A stretch of DNA of 64,000 nucleotides from JAHDCJ01 sp039028895 (lineage in GTDB: Bacteria; Bacteroidota; Bacteroidia; Chitinophagales; Saprospiraceae). The notes beneath the pieces were generated by a model. That model saw nothing but the letters and a program-made list of their open reading frames with translations, had not been told where the DNA came from and ran no database searches. This document shows, one piece after another, positions 45,435 to 54,472 of the stretch (within the stretch, counting starts at the first letter, position 1; each line of letters begins with the position of its first letter). The position numbers and the translations under genes are program-made. The DNA lies in the NCBI GenBank assembly GCA_039028895.1, contig JBCCHF010000027.1, positions 1 through 64,000 of the forward strand. The letters run 5' to 3'.

Positions 45435-46736
45435 TTGATCATTTACATGTTATTTGTTGGCAAGATTGGTTTTCGATCTTTAGTCGTTCCTGCTGCGTTA
45501 GGATTTTTCTTTAGTGCTGCAATAGCTGTGTTTGCTGGTGAGTTTGCCAGAAAATGGCTGCCCAACCTCTTGCTTATCCTGGCATCAACGACCATCTTTT
45601 TAGTTATTGGAGACCTGGTACTCAGGTATGCATTAGCCGATTCATTTTACTATCGGCCCGTTGAGCGATTCCTTGCGCCTAATCTCGAAATGCCTGACCG
45701 ATTAATCCACTACATGAAAAATAAATCTTGGGAGGGCAATACTTATGGTGATATGATCGCCATGAGTGGAAAATTTGAATACCAGGAAATGCGCCATGTC
45801 AAAGTCGAAACGGATGAACTAGGTTTTCGAAATATGCCCCATCAGGCTGATAAACCATCAAAATATATCCTTCTGGGCGACTCGTTTGGACTTGGTGTGG
45901 GCTCACATCAGGACTCCATTCTTTCCTCATTTCTGGAAGCTTCCTCAGGTGAGCAGGTCTATAATCTATCCTTTCCGGGGTACCCTTATCAGGGACTATT
46001 AAACCTTGCGATTCATCTTGATAGGATCGAATTGACTGAAGATCCTGTTATTATCTGGTTGCTTTTTACGGGCAATGATTTACCATTTCCACATAGAGAT
46101 CCTGCAAGAGAAAAGCTGGTCAGCGCCTTGACGAATGGCAATCTGGATCAGCACCTTGAAAAAAATGTCTTTAATCGAACCAAAGTTAGGATAGAGGCCT
46201 GGTTCAAACGTTCTGCTTATCGCAAAATACGGGCCCAACTTCGCTTCCGCAAAACACTGGAAACTACAGGTAATCCTGATATTCATGTGGCGAACTTACC
46301 AGGAGGTCATCCGGTTTTATTCCACCAAACCTACATCGAATCGGCGCTGACATCTGCTGATTCTATCCGGTCTTTGGGTGACTACAAATCGTATGAAGAT
46401 GTTTTTATAACTGCTGCTAAGTTCTGTGAATCAAAAGGGGTTGAGCTGAAGATAATTTCCCTCCCGGTTAAGTTTGAGATATACAGGTGGCTTTTTGAAA
46501 AACGAGTACCAGGCAGCACTCCTTACCAACCATCTGGATTCAGCAAGGTTGTTAAGGACATTTGTAATGAAAATAACATCCCTTTTTACGATTTTGCTCC
46601 TTTCCTTGATGCCTATTCAAGTGACTTGTTAGAAAATCAAAATTCAATTACCTGGTGGCGTGATGATACCCACTTTAATGCCCATGGATACAGGGCGCTC
46701 CACCAGTTTGTGAGAGATTCTGTTTTGGTCGATTGA
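45435..46736 (+). CDS. Membrane-anchored SGNH/GDSL-hydrolase-like protein
   Basis: 433 residues from a TTG at 45435. The frame is open back to 45336, and the upstream codons continue a hydrophobic segment (RFGFGYLLALSCFLIIYML), so the true start may be a rare codon further upstream; TACCTTTG at 45341 is a candidate -7 box. Two membrane segments precede an SGNH domain: block I LLGDSFGLGVG, block V DDTHFNAHGYRAL with catalytic Asp/His. Such enzymes acetylate or deacylate envelope glycans or lipids. Substrate unknown. Confidence 0.75.
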   Translation: MIIYMLFVGKIGFRSLVVPAALGFFFSAAIAVFAGEFARKWLPNLLLILASTTIFLVIGDLVLRYALADSFYYRPVERFLAPNLEMPDRLIHYMKNKSWEGNTYGDMIAMSGKFEYQEMRHVKVETDELGFRNMPHQADKPSKYILLGDSFGLGVGSHQDSILSSFLEASSGEQVYNLSFPGYPYQGLLNLAIHLDRIELTEDPVIIWLLFTGNDLPFPHRDPAREKLVSALTNGNLDQHLEKNVFNRTKVRIEAWFKRSAYRKIRAQLRFRKTLETTGNPDIHVANLPGGHPVLFHQTYIESALTSADSIRSLGDYKSYEDVFITAAKFCESKGVELKIISLPVKFEIYRWLFEKRVPGSTPYQPSGFSKVVKDICNENNIPFYDFAPFLDAYSSDLLENQNSITWWRDDTHFNAHGYRALHQFVRDSVLVD

Positions 46737-46774
46737 CATTGCGATTTTTCCTTTACCTTACCGAAACTTCGCCC

Positions 46775-46782
46775 TATCTTTG
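46775..46782 (+). promoter_or_regulatory. -7 box TATCTTTG before transporter gene
   Basis: Exact TAnnTTTG match 23 bp before the ATG at 46806; no clear -33 element. Confidence 0.45.
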
Positions 46783-46805
46783 CGGCTGACAAACCTGAAC
46801 CTTTT

Positions 46806-48434
46806 ATGATCCCGATTCTTGTCGATAATCCATTGTTGTTACTTTTCGTTGTAGCCTCTATCGGCTATTTCATCGGCACGATTAAGATCAAAGGCAGTCG
46901 ACTCGGAGTCGCTGCAATCTTGTTTACAGGTCTGTTTTTCGGAGCGATAGACCCAAGGCTACAGGTGCCTGAGATAATCCTGGTTTTAGGCCTTTCGTTG
47001 TTTGTTTATTCCATTGGATTAAGTTCTGGTCCTGCATTTTTTGCTTCCTATAGGAGAAATGGTTTCAGGGATATTACCTTCATCGCCTCTATCTTATTGT
47101 TTTCGGGTTTAATCGCAGTAGGACTTTATTTCTTATTAGGTTTTTCTGCTGCCTCGATAGCCGGAATTTATGCCGGAAGTACCACCAATACTGCAGCGCT
47201 TGCCGGGGTCATTGATTTAATCAATAACACAGCCGGAGAAGCAGAATCGGCCACAATGATCCAGGATATTGTCGTAGGATATTCGTTTTCCTATCCTATG
47301 GGTGTCCTTGGCGGAATGATTGCGATTGTTGTTCTTGAGAAATGGTTGAAAATCAATTATGCGGAAGAAAAACATCGCTTGCGCAAGGATTATCCTGTTG
47401 ATGATGATTTAACCAGCCTGAGTATAGAGATTACAAATCCGGACATCTGCGATATCCCGATTCGCGATCTCTTTAAACAATATGACTGGAATGTCGTCTT
47501 CGGAAGGGTTTTCAAAGGTGGTAAGATGGGGTTAACCAATTGGGATACGACCTTTAAAGAAGGTGATTTCGTAATGGTAGTCGGAGGGAAGGAGGAAGTT
47601 GACCGGGTGACTGATCATATCGGGAAGTATAGTGATACTGAACTTTCGTATGATCGCAAGCTATTTGATGTTAGGCGTATTTTCGTTTCGAATCCCAAGC
47701 TGGTGGGAAAGACCATTGCCTCTTTGCGTATCAATGAAAAATACAATGCCGTGATAACCAGGATCAGGCGTGGCGATGTCGATATGCTGGCTAATGGAGA
47801 CACTGTATTGGAACTTGGTGACAGAATTCGATTTGTTGCGAGGCGTCGTGATCTCAAGGAGTTGTCGGCATATTTTGGCGATTCCTACCAGGCATCGAGT
47901 AAGATTAATCTATTTTCTTTTGGTCTTGGTATCGGATTGGGATTGATGCTTGGGACGATCAAAATATCCCTTGGTCCTGATATCACTTTTCAACTTGGGT
48001 ACGCTGGAGGACCATTAGTTGTTGGTTTGTTCCTTGGTGCGCTAAGGCGCACTGGCCCGATTGTATGGACAATGCCTTACAGTGCGAATGTGACATTACA
48101 GCAATTGGGTTTGATACTTTTGCTGGCAGCTATCGGTGTTCGCTCAGGTAGTGCTTTTTTTCACAGCATGTCTTTGGATGGTTTGTGGATTTTCGCTGCC
48201 AGTGCCCTGATCAGCTTGTTGACGGCGTTCATGATATTATTTGCCGGGTACAAATTTCTGAAAATGCCTTTTTCCATTTTAATGGGAATGGTGGCGAATC
48301 AACCTGCTATCCTGGATTTTGGTGTAGCCAGAACAAAAAACAAATTACCTGAATTCGGGTTTACGATGATGTTTCCGATTGCATTGATCTCTAAGATCAT
48401 TATTGCTCAGATCCTGTTTTTGATCTTGCGATAA
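46806..48434 (+). CDS. AspT/YidE-type transporter with two RCK_C domains
   Basis: 542 residues. Two halves of about five membrane helices flank a central cytoplasmic part with two TrkA-C (RCK_C) domains (about 205-275 and 285-370). Both membrane halves carry the same kind of Gly/Ala-rich repeat (AGSTTNTAALAGVID; MGMVANQPAILDFG). This is the architecture of the aspartate:alanine exchanger family (AspT, YidE, YbjL). Substrate is open; an organic acid or amino acid is likely. It stands 50 bp before the two meta-pathway genes and may be co-transcribed with them. Confidence 0.88.
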   Translation: MIPILVDNPLLLLFVVASIGYFIGTIKIKGSRLGVAAILFTGLFFGAIDPRLQVPEIILVLGLSLFVYSIGLSSGPAFFASYRRNGFRDITFIASILLFSGLIAVGLYFLLGFSAASIAGIYAGSTTNTAALAGVIDLINNTAGEAESATMIQDIVVGYSFSYPMGVLGGMIAIVVLEKWLKINYAEEKHRLRKDYPVDDDLTSLSIEITNPDICDIPIRDLFKQYDWNVVFGRVFKGGKMGLTNWDTTFKEGDFVMVVGGKEEVDRVTDHIGKYSDTELSYDRKLFDVRRIFVSNPKLVGKTIASLRINEKYNAVITRIRRGDVDMLANGDTVLELGDRIRFVARRRDLKELSAYFGDSYQASSKINLFSFGLGIGLGLMLGTIKISLGPDITFQLGYAGGPLVVGLFLGALRRTGPIVWTMPYSANVTLQQLGLILLLAAIGVRSGSAFFHSMSLDGLWIFAASALISLLTAFMILFAGYKFLKMPFSILMGMVANQPAILDFGVARTKNKLPEFGFTMMFPIALISKIIIAQILFLILR

Positions 48435-48459
48435 ACTCAAACTAAAATTAGCGATATAG

Positions 48460-48473
48460 ATTTAAGCTTAAAT
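48460..48473. promoter_or_regulatory. Perfect 14-bp palindrome before hydratase gene
   Basis: ATTTAAGCTTAAAT, 11 bp before the ATG at 48485. Candidate operator. Confidence 0.35.
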
Positions 48474-48484
48474 TTAGATTCAAG

Positions 48485-49273
48485 ATGACTAATAATCCAA
48501 ATATAGAAGCGGCGGCCAAAAGACTACGCAAAGCTGCAGAGACCCGGGTGGTTTGTAGCCCGGTCAGAGACTTGATTGATGAATATGATGAGGAATTAGC
48601 CTACAAGGTGCAACAGATCAATAACGATCTGCGAATTAAAGCTGGAGAAAGAGTTGTTGGGAAAAAAATAGGGCTAACATCGAAATCAGTACAGGCCCAA
48701 TTTGGGATTTCTGCACCTGATTTTGGATTGTTATTTGATACCAATGAAGTGTTAAATGGCAGCGAGATTTCCATTGCAGAGATTATGCAGCCCAGGGTGG
48801 AAACTGAAATAGCCTTCATCCTGGGAAAGGATCTTATTGACCCCTCAATCACAGCCGCGGAAATGTTGTCCGCGATAGATTTTGCTTTAGCGTCAATTGA
48901 AATTGTAGGCAGCCGAATTAAAAACTGGGATATCAGGATTACCGACACCATTGCAGATAATGCTTCTGCAAGTCATTTTGTATTGGGCCATAAGCCTGTA
49001 CACCTTTCCAATTTTGACCTGATCAATTGTAAAATGGCCATGCAAAAAAACGGGGAGGTTGTTTCTGAAGGCAAGGGATCAGATTGTATTGGTTCTCCGA
49101 TTAACGCAGCGATCTGGTTGGCCAGGAAAATGACCACCCTGGGCGACCCGCTAAAAGCTGGCGACATTCTTCTCACCGGAGCATTAGGTCCAATGGTTCC
49201 TGTAGATGCCGGAGATCATGTAAGCGCTACTATTGAGGGTCTTGGAGAAGTATCCGTAACTTTTACTGATTAA
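48485..49273 (+). CDS. 2-keto-4-pentenoate hydratase (MhpD/DmpE type)
   Basis: 262 residues, fumarylacetoacetase-like hydratase family. Key features: VGKKIGLTSKSVQAQFGI, metal site residues in QPRVETEIAFIL, and the end LLTGALGPMVPVDAGDHV typical of DmpE/XylJ. It adds water to 2-hydroxypenta-2,4-dienoate in meta-cleavage of aromatics. Paralogue of the next gene. No ring-cleavage dioxygenase or aldolase is in the window, so it may serve another pathway. Confidence 0.88.
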   Translation: MTNNPNIEAAAKRLRKAAETRVVCSPVRDLIDEYDEELAYKVQQINNDLRIKAGERVVGKKIGLTSKSVQAQFGISAPDFGLLFDTNEVLNGSEISIAEIMQPRVETEIAFILGKDLIDPSITAAEMLSAIDFALASIEIVGSRIKNWDIRITDTIADNASASHFVLGHKPVHLSNFDLINCKMAMQKNGEVVSEGKGSDCIGSPINAAIWLARKMTTLGDPLKAGDILLTGALGPMVPVDAGDHVSATIEGLGEVSVTFTD

Positions 49274-49285
49274 TTATTTTTCATC

Positions 49286-49321
49286 CTGGGTTGTTTATTC
49301 AAAATTTATCAATCAACCCAG
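49286..49321 (+). other. Intercistronic hairpin between hydratase and decarboxylase genes
   Basis: CTGGGTTG (49286-49293) / CAACCCAG (49314-49321), perfect 8-bp stem, 20-nt loop, no T-run. It may tune expression or mRNA stability of the second gene. Confidence 0.4.
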
Positions 49322-49333
49322 AATAAAACAACC

Positions 49334-50095
49334 ATGAATACAAAAGAATTAGCCCAAATCCTGGATCAAGCAGCATTCAATGCTCAATCTGTTGAACAGC
49401 TTAGCTTGTCTCATAAAATTTCAGAAGAAGACGCCTATGCCATCCAGGCTGCCTCAATGGAGGAGCGATATACGAGAGGCGAACGCCTCATTGGATTGAA
49501 GATGGGATTTACCAGTAAAGCCAAAATGGAACAAATGGGTGTTCACGATATGATTTGGGGCCGATTAACCGATGGTATGCTGATAGAAGAAGGTGGAAAC
49601 ATGGACTTCAGTAAGTTTATTCACCCCCGGGCAGAACCGGAGATTTGTTTTCTGGTAAAGAAAAAAATAGATCGCCAATTGTCATTGGAAGAGGCACCAG
49701 AATATGTAGAAGCGGTAGCCACAGCTATCGAAATCATCGATTCACGTTATATGAATTTCAAGTTTTCACTTGAAGACGTGATAGCTGATAATTGTTCTTC
49801 ATCAGGATTGGTTGTCGGTGGCTGGAAACCGGCTGGTTTGCCAATCGATGATCTCAAAATAACCCTCGAAATTGATGGTAAAATCGTTCATGAAGGTTCA
49901 TCCTCAGCTATTTTAGGTAACCCGTGGGAATCATTTATCGCAGCCACCAGGCTTGCTGTTAAATACGAAGAGGAGATCAACGAAGGTGCATTGATCATGG
50001 CTGGAGCTGCAACACCAGCAGTTTATCTCGAAAAAGGACAGACAGTAAGTGCCACAGTTGCCAGGCTTGGAACTGTTGGTTTTTCTGTGGTGTAG
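49334..50095 (+). CDS. 4-oxalocrotonate decarboxylase (DmpH/XylI type)
   Basis: 253 residues, same family as the hydratase upstream, but with the decarboxylase-type core LKMGFTSKAKMEQMGVHD then IWGRLTDGM and HPRAEPEICFLV. It decarboxylates 2-oxo-3-hexenedioate to 2-hydroxypenta-2,4-dienoate, the substrate of the hydratase. In known pathways the two enzymes form a complex. Together they turn oxalocrotonate into 4-hydroxy-2-oxovalerate. Located 60 bp downstream. Confidence 0.88.
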   Translation: MNTKELAQILDQAAFNAQSVEQLSLSHKISEEDAYAIQAASMEERYTRGERLIGLKMGFTSKAKMEQMGVHDMIWGRLTDGMLIEEGGNMDFSKFIHPRAEPEICFLVKKKIDRQLSLEEAPEYVEAVATAIEIIDSRYMNFKFSLEDVIADNCSSSGLVVGGWKPAGLPIDDLKITLEIDGKIVHEGSSSAILGNPWESFIAATRLAVKYEEEINEGALIMAGAATPAVYLEKGQTVSATVARLGTVGFSVV

Positions 50096-50139
50096 CCTTG
50101 TCAGAGGTAGCAACTAATAGTTGGAATCAATCTGCCAGA

Positions 50140-51822
50140 TTAAATCTTATGCAGTGTATTCATTTTCTCAATGACTTCCCCAGTAATCGCAACAACGGCT
50201 GATTTTGGAATATTATCCTCGTCAAAAGGCCATAAACTGGTCGGATTTTTCAAATCTGTGGTTTGATCACCAGGATGCTGAACCGCTAAAAACAATGTTT
50301 TTCCATCCGGGGAAAACCATGGGCCTGTAAATTCGGCATCTCTGGGGGCTGTAGCGACTTGGATTACTTTTCCAGCATCTGCTCCATGTCTCGGGACTAC
50401 GAATAATGCATTATTTTTAAAGGGCATATATGGCCCTTTAGGTTGATTCATAACACTTCCGGAGATATCAGAGGTAATCCAAAGGTTTCCTGACATGTCG
50501 AATGCCAGGTTGTCAGGGCATGAGAAACCGTTTTCCTCACCACCAGCCATGTAAGTAGAAGCTTTGAAGGTGAGGGAGTCGAAGGCACCATTGTCCTCTT
50601 CAATTTTAAGAATAGAACCGTGATAATCCTTTTTAGCCTTGTTATTAGTCAGCGAAACGAAAATATTACCAGTAATTGGGTCAATTTCAATATCCTCAGG
50701 ACGATTTAATCCTGTGGCGCCCAAAAGTTTTGAAGCTTCCCTGGCCCTGATCAGGACTTCTGTCTGATCTTTAAATCTTTTCTGAAGCTTCGGTTGGGTT
50801 TCCCAGTCCAATGCCAGCCATTTTCCATTTAAAGTGTCAGCGACATAGAGCGTCCCTTCTTTTAATGACCCAGGTTTGGAAGAAACAAATTTGTACAAAT
50901 GTTCCCCAGCTTTATCGTCTCCGGTATAAGCCACAACACGTTTGTCTTCCAATTCATAAAGTGTGCAGCATTCATGAGCAAATCTTCCGAGGGCTACGTG
51001 TTTATAACATTTTCCGGTTTTTGGATCGATCTCAACCACCCAGCCATAATGCTCAGGTGGATAGTCATAAAAGTTTTCCCATCCATAATTGCTGGGCCTT
51101 CTGGTTGGCCGATTATATTCATCGTATAGCGTTTCTCCATAGAAACTATCGTAGTTTTCCTCGCATGAGAGAAAGGTGTTCCATGGCGTAATACCACCAG
51201 AGCAATTACTATGTGTACCAATTACGGTAGTTTTGCCTTTAATAGGTGAGTCCCAATTTAGTTCGATTGGCGTTTTTGCTGTAATGCGCCTGTTGTAAGG
51301 GTCGTTTTCGACTATTCTCCACTTTCCTTCCTCCTGTCTAATTCGAACAATAGTACCGCCTACATCGTACATTTCTTTGTCGACCTGTTCTTTTGTCCTA
51401 TGCAAGTGGGGGTTTTTGTAATCCCTATAGTTAAAGTCAGAAACGAAAAGCGGATTGACGTATTCATGATTTACCCAGAGTAAACCATCTTTTGGGTTAT
51501 TTTCATCGAGTGGAATAAAGCAGGTGAAATCATTATTATATCCGAAAGTGTCATTGTCGCTAATCTTGTCCTTCCATTTGATGATGGTGTGATATTCGAG
51601 TCCTTTGGCGAGTGACAAATCATCAACATTGGATGGCTGTAAACCTTCAAGAATGAATTGAGAGAGTTTGTTAAGTGCTTCCTGTGAATGGTTTATGGTT
51701 TCTGATGGGGTAGTAGTGGAGCCACACCTGATTAAAAACGGAGGTATTAGGGTTGCACTTAAACTCGCTTTACCCAGAAAGGAAATGAATTCTTTCCGAC
51801 TATATTTTTTTTTGTTATTCAT
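50140..51822 (-). CDS. PhoX-like (DUF839) secreted protein
   Basis: 560 residues. An N-terminal SRKEFISFLGKASL segment resembles a Tat-like signal with a single Arg; it ends in a lipobox-like IRCGS. PhoX-type blocks: GLLWVNHEYV, THSNCSGGITPWNTFLSCEENYD, HECCTLYELEDKRVVAYTGDD, NRPEDIEIDP. The family contains Ca/Fe-dependent alkaline phosphatases (PhoX). It is the last gene of the ten-gene operon, 40 bp after ZigA. A PhoX-type enzyme could replace zinc-dependent PhoA under zinc limitation, fitting the operon. Confidence 0.85.
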   Translation of the reverse strand: MNNKKKYSRKEFISFLGKASLSATLIPPFLIRCGSTTTPSETINHSQEALNKLSQFILEGLQPSNVDDLSLAKGLEYHTIIKWKDKISDNDTFGYNNDFTCFIPLDENNPKDGLLWVNHEYVNPLFVSDFNYRDYKNPHLHRTKEQVDKEMYDVGGTIVRIRQEEGKWRIVENDPYNRRITAKTPIELNWDSPIKGKTTVIGTHSNCSGGITPWNTFLSCEENYDSFYGETLYDEYNRPTRRPSNYGWENFYDYPPEHYGWVVEIDPKTGKCYKHVALGRFAHECCTLYELEDKRVVAYTGDDKAGEHLYKFVSSKPGSLKEGTLYVADTLNGKWLALDWETQPKLQKRFKDQTEVLIRAREASKLLGATGLNRPEDIEIDPITGNIFVSLTNNKAKKDYHGSILKIEEDNGAFDSLTFKASTYMAGGEENGFSCPDNLAFDMSGNLWITSDISGSVMNQPKGPYMPFKNNALFVVPRHGADAGKVIQVATAPRDAEFTGPWFSPDGKTLFLAVQHPGDQTTDLKNPTSLWPFDEDNIPKSAVVAITGEVIEKMNTLHKI

Positions 51823-51862
51823 CTCTGTTTAAATTTCTTTAATGTTTCATTAACCCCTTTTC

Positions 51863-53086
51863 TTAATTTAGCGGGTAAACTCGTTGAACCGGCCATTCGT
51901 CATTATATCCTTTCTTCCACTTCTTTGTTGCCAATTCTTCATCTGTAGACAAGCAAGCGTCTAGTAGCGCTGTAACGAGCTCTTCGTCCATATCTTGCCC
52001 AATGAAAACGATTTCATTTTTCCGGTCACCGAATTTTTCATCCCATTTGGATTCAATATAATCTTGATTTTGAACGAAAGTGCCATATGACATGCGTTTT
52101 TCATATGACATACTGCTCCACCAAACACCTGCACTTTCCGCATTCAATGATCCTCCAGCCTGGCTCCAAAACAATGCCTGCTCAGGCCTTGAAGCCAACC
52201 AAAACAGACCTTTACTACGGATTATATTATTGGGGAACTTACGTTGAACAAAAAACCAGAATCTTTCCGGATCAAAAGGTTTCTTTGAACGATAAACAAA
52301 TGAGCCAATGCCGTATTCTTCTGTCTCCGGTGTGTGCTCATCTTTGTTGAGTTCGGCAATCCATCCGGCACTTTGTTCAGCTTCTTCAAAATCAAACAAT
52401 CCAGTATTCAGAATTTTACTTGGGTGGATTTTGCTAAAAGTAGATTCAATTATATGCGCTCCAGGGTTAAGCTTTTGGATGGTAGCTTTTAGTAGCTGTA
52501 GTTGATCATTTGGAACGAGATCAGTTTTGTTTAATAGAATTACGGTGGCAAATTCGACCTGATCAGTCAACAAAGTAACTATAGTGCGCGAGTCACCCTC
52601 AATATCTGTAAGTTCCCTGTCCATTAATGTTTCAGGGCTAACAAAATCTTTAAAGAAATTAAAGGCATCTACCACAGTAACCATCGTGTCAATATAGCTG
52701 AACCTTGAAAGGTCAATGCCATTTGTTTCATCAATAAAAGAAAAGGTTTGTGCCACAGGAACCGGTTCGCTTATTCCAGTACTTTCGATGAGCAGGTAGT
52801 CAAATCGATTTTCTTTGGCCAAGCGCTCTACCTCTATCATTAAATCTTCGCGAAGTGTGCAACAAATACAGCCGTTACTCATTTCCACTAACTTCTCTTC
52901 TGTACGTGAAAGCGTATTTTCATTTTTTACCAATTCCGCATCCACGTTGACTTCACTCATATCATTGACAATAACGGCGACTTTCATGCCTTCTTTATTG
53001 TGCAATATATGATTGAGTAAAGTGGTCTTACCTGCTCCTAAAAATCCGCTAAGGACAGTTACTGGCAGTTTCTTATACATTGACAT
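51863..53086 (-). CDS. zigA: COG0523 GTPase, ZigA type (zinc metallochaperone)
   Basis: 407 residues. Walker A GFLGAGKTTLLN, metal-binding CXCC in NGCICCTLRED, switch motif ESTGISEP and NKTD; then a CobW C-terminal domain (RFWFFVQRKFP...). Length and the VYPLN end fit ZigA. ZigA-like proteins are made under zinc starvation and are thought to hand zinc to client enzymes. Directly downstream of the DUF1826 gene (26 bp), a pairing seen in other bacteria. Confidence 0.9.
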   Translation of the reverse strand: MSMYKKLPVTVLSGFLGAGKTTLLNHILHNKEGMKVAVIVNDMSEVNVDAELVKNENTLSRTEEKLVEMSNGCICCTLREDLMIEVERLAKENRFDYLLIESTGISEPVPVAQTFSFIDETNGIDLSRFSYIDTMVTVVDAFNFFKDFVSPETLMDRELTDIEGDSRTIVTLLTDQVEFATVILLNKTDLVPNDQLQLLKATIQKLNPGAHIIESTFSKIHPSKILNTGLFDFEEAEQSAGWIAELNKDEHTPETEEYGIGSFVYRSKKPFDPERFWFFVQRKFPNNIIRSKGLFWLASRPEQALFWSQAGGSLNAESAGVWWSSMSYEKRMSYGTFVQNQDYIESKWDEKFGDRKNEIVFIGQDMDEELVTALLDACLSTDEELATKKWKKGYNDEWPVQRVYPLN

Positions 53087-53112
53087 ATTGGTGGTTTTAC
53101 TATTTATAGCTT

Positions 53113-53763
53113 TTAATCTTGTTTCAAAAATTTCAGGAATTCGTTGGTGTCAATTCTCAACAAGAGTCTTACTTCTCCATTCTCTACGATCGGCGGGCTT
53201 CTGTGCAGGATTGGGTTTGCTTCTGGATACAGGGCACCTTTCAGGATAACTGCATCACCTGTGCCGGCCTGCTGTATCTTTGTTTCGTCTTTGATGAATT
53301 CCTGGTTCTTTTTTCCTGCTTTTAGGGCATCGTTATCGATGGCTTCATCTGGAAGCCATAATGTACCCGGGCCCACATATGTGCATAGCAACCGCAGATC
53401 ATTAATGTCAGTGTGGAATTTGCGACACATATTCGTGTCAATGGTAGCCAGTAACAAGCGAAAGGATGAAGCCTGGGTGGTTTTGTTGAAGAGTTTCAGA
53501 AGCTCTGAAATGTCATTCAACAAGGCTTTGCATTCTGGGATAACCTTATCAAAATAATCGCTCAACAATGTGAGAATATCTTCCTCTGTACCGCTGGCTT
53601 TAAATTCAATAGGCTGTTTCATTGCCTGATTTAAATCCGCACGTAAAGCAACAATATCACGTTGAAGGACAGCAATGTTCTTTGACTTTATATGTATGTC
53701 CTCCAATACGTTGCTATCACTGCCGATTGCGGCGTTGGCGAATGGATGTTTAGTCTGGATCAT
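53113..53763 (-). CDS. DUF1826 protein
   Basis: 216 residues, no signal peptide. DUF1826 segment MCRKFHTDINDLRLLCTYVG then PGTLWL, with conserved Cys, His and Asp that could bind metal. Function unknown; the family often occurs beside zigA in zinc-responsive loci. Gaps of 27 bp (DUF3299 gene upstream) and 26 bp (zigA downstream) place it within the operon. Confidence 0.85.
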   Translation of the reverse strand: MIQTKHPFANAAIGSDSNVLEDIHIKSKNIAVLQRDIVALRADLNQAMKQPIEFKASGTEEDILTLLSDYFDKVIPECKALLNDISELLKLFNKTTQASSFRLLLATIDTNMCRKFHTDINDLRLLCTYVGPGTLWLPDEAIDNDALKAGKKNQEFIKDETKIQQAGTGDAVILKGALYPEANPILHRSPPIVENGEVRLLLRIDTNEFLKFLKQD

Positions 53764-53790
53764 GAGTTGATTATTGAAAAATTTTAAGCT

Positions 53791-54465
53791 TTACTTTTCC
53801 TCCCGAGCATCTCGAAGGATGTAATAGAATTCATCTGGGTCGTCGTAGTTTAGATGTAATGTGCCTCTGAATTTTATGAAGTCATCCATTTTGTACCGTT
53901 TACGCTGATTCTTCAGGTACATGCTGATTACAGACGCAGGGCTTGCTTTTCCACAGAAAAAACAGGAAGCAAAAGGATAATGAGACAAGGATAGAAGTTC
54001 ACCTTCATGATCAATAGGGATGACGAAGCCTTCAATAACGACTTCCTTGCCATCAAGTTCTTCTATTTCGTTTCCAAATACAGGAGCATACATTTCCATG
54101 TCTATTTGAGCGAAATATCGAAGCCTGTATTCTATATTCATAAGTAAATTCCAATCTAATTCAATTGGCTCTTCTTTCGCCTTGATAGCAACAGGGTATT
54201 TGATCATTTCCTCCATTCCTGCTGTCGTGTCTTCAACTTTAACCCAATCGATTACCGTTTCATCCCAGCGGAAGATAGTCTCATCTACAAAGTAGTCTCC
54301 ATTGGGAAAGGTTTCAAGAGTTTTCGTTTCTTCTTCAGGCTCTTCAGGGGTTATGATCTCTGAGTTTGTTTCCTGGGTAATACCAAAATGCTCAAATAAT
54401 ATATCCTTGGTGAAAAAAAAGGCTACGACCAACGAGGTTAAAAAGGCTAAAAATAATTTCTTCAT
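53791..54465 (-). CDS. DUF3299-type membrane-anchored periplasmic protein
   Basis: About 225 residues from the ATG at 54463-54465 (MKKLFLAFLTSLVVAFFFTK), which gives an N-terminal anchor. Then an acidic Glu/Pro-rich linker and a DUF3299-type domain with GKEVVIEGFVIPIDHEG and SCFFCGKASPASV; the CXXC could bind metal. In Vibrio a DUF3299 protein belongs to the Zrg zinc-acquisition locus together with LolD/FtsX-like ABC proteins, the same neighbours as here. Exact role unknown. Confidence 0.82.
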   Translation of the reverse strand: MKKLFLAFLTSLVVAFFFTKDILFEHFGITQETNSEIITPEEPEEETKTLETFPNGDYFVDETIFRWDETVIDWVKVEDTTAGMEEMIKYPVAIKAKEEPIELDWNLLMNIEYRLRYFAQIDMEMYAPVFGNEIEELDGKEVVIEGFVIPIDHEGELLSLSHYPFASCFFCGKASPASVISMYLKNQRKRYKMDDFIKFRGTLHLNYDDPDEFYYILRDAREEK

Positions 54466-54472
54466 TTTTGAT

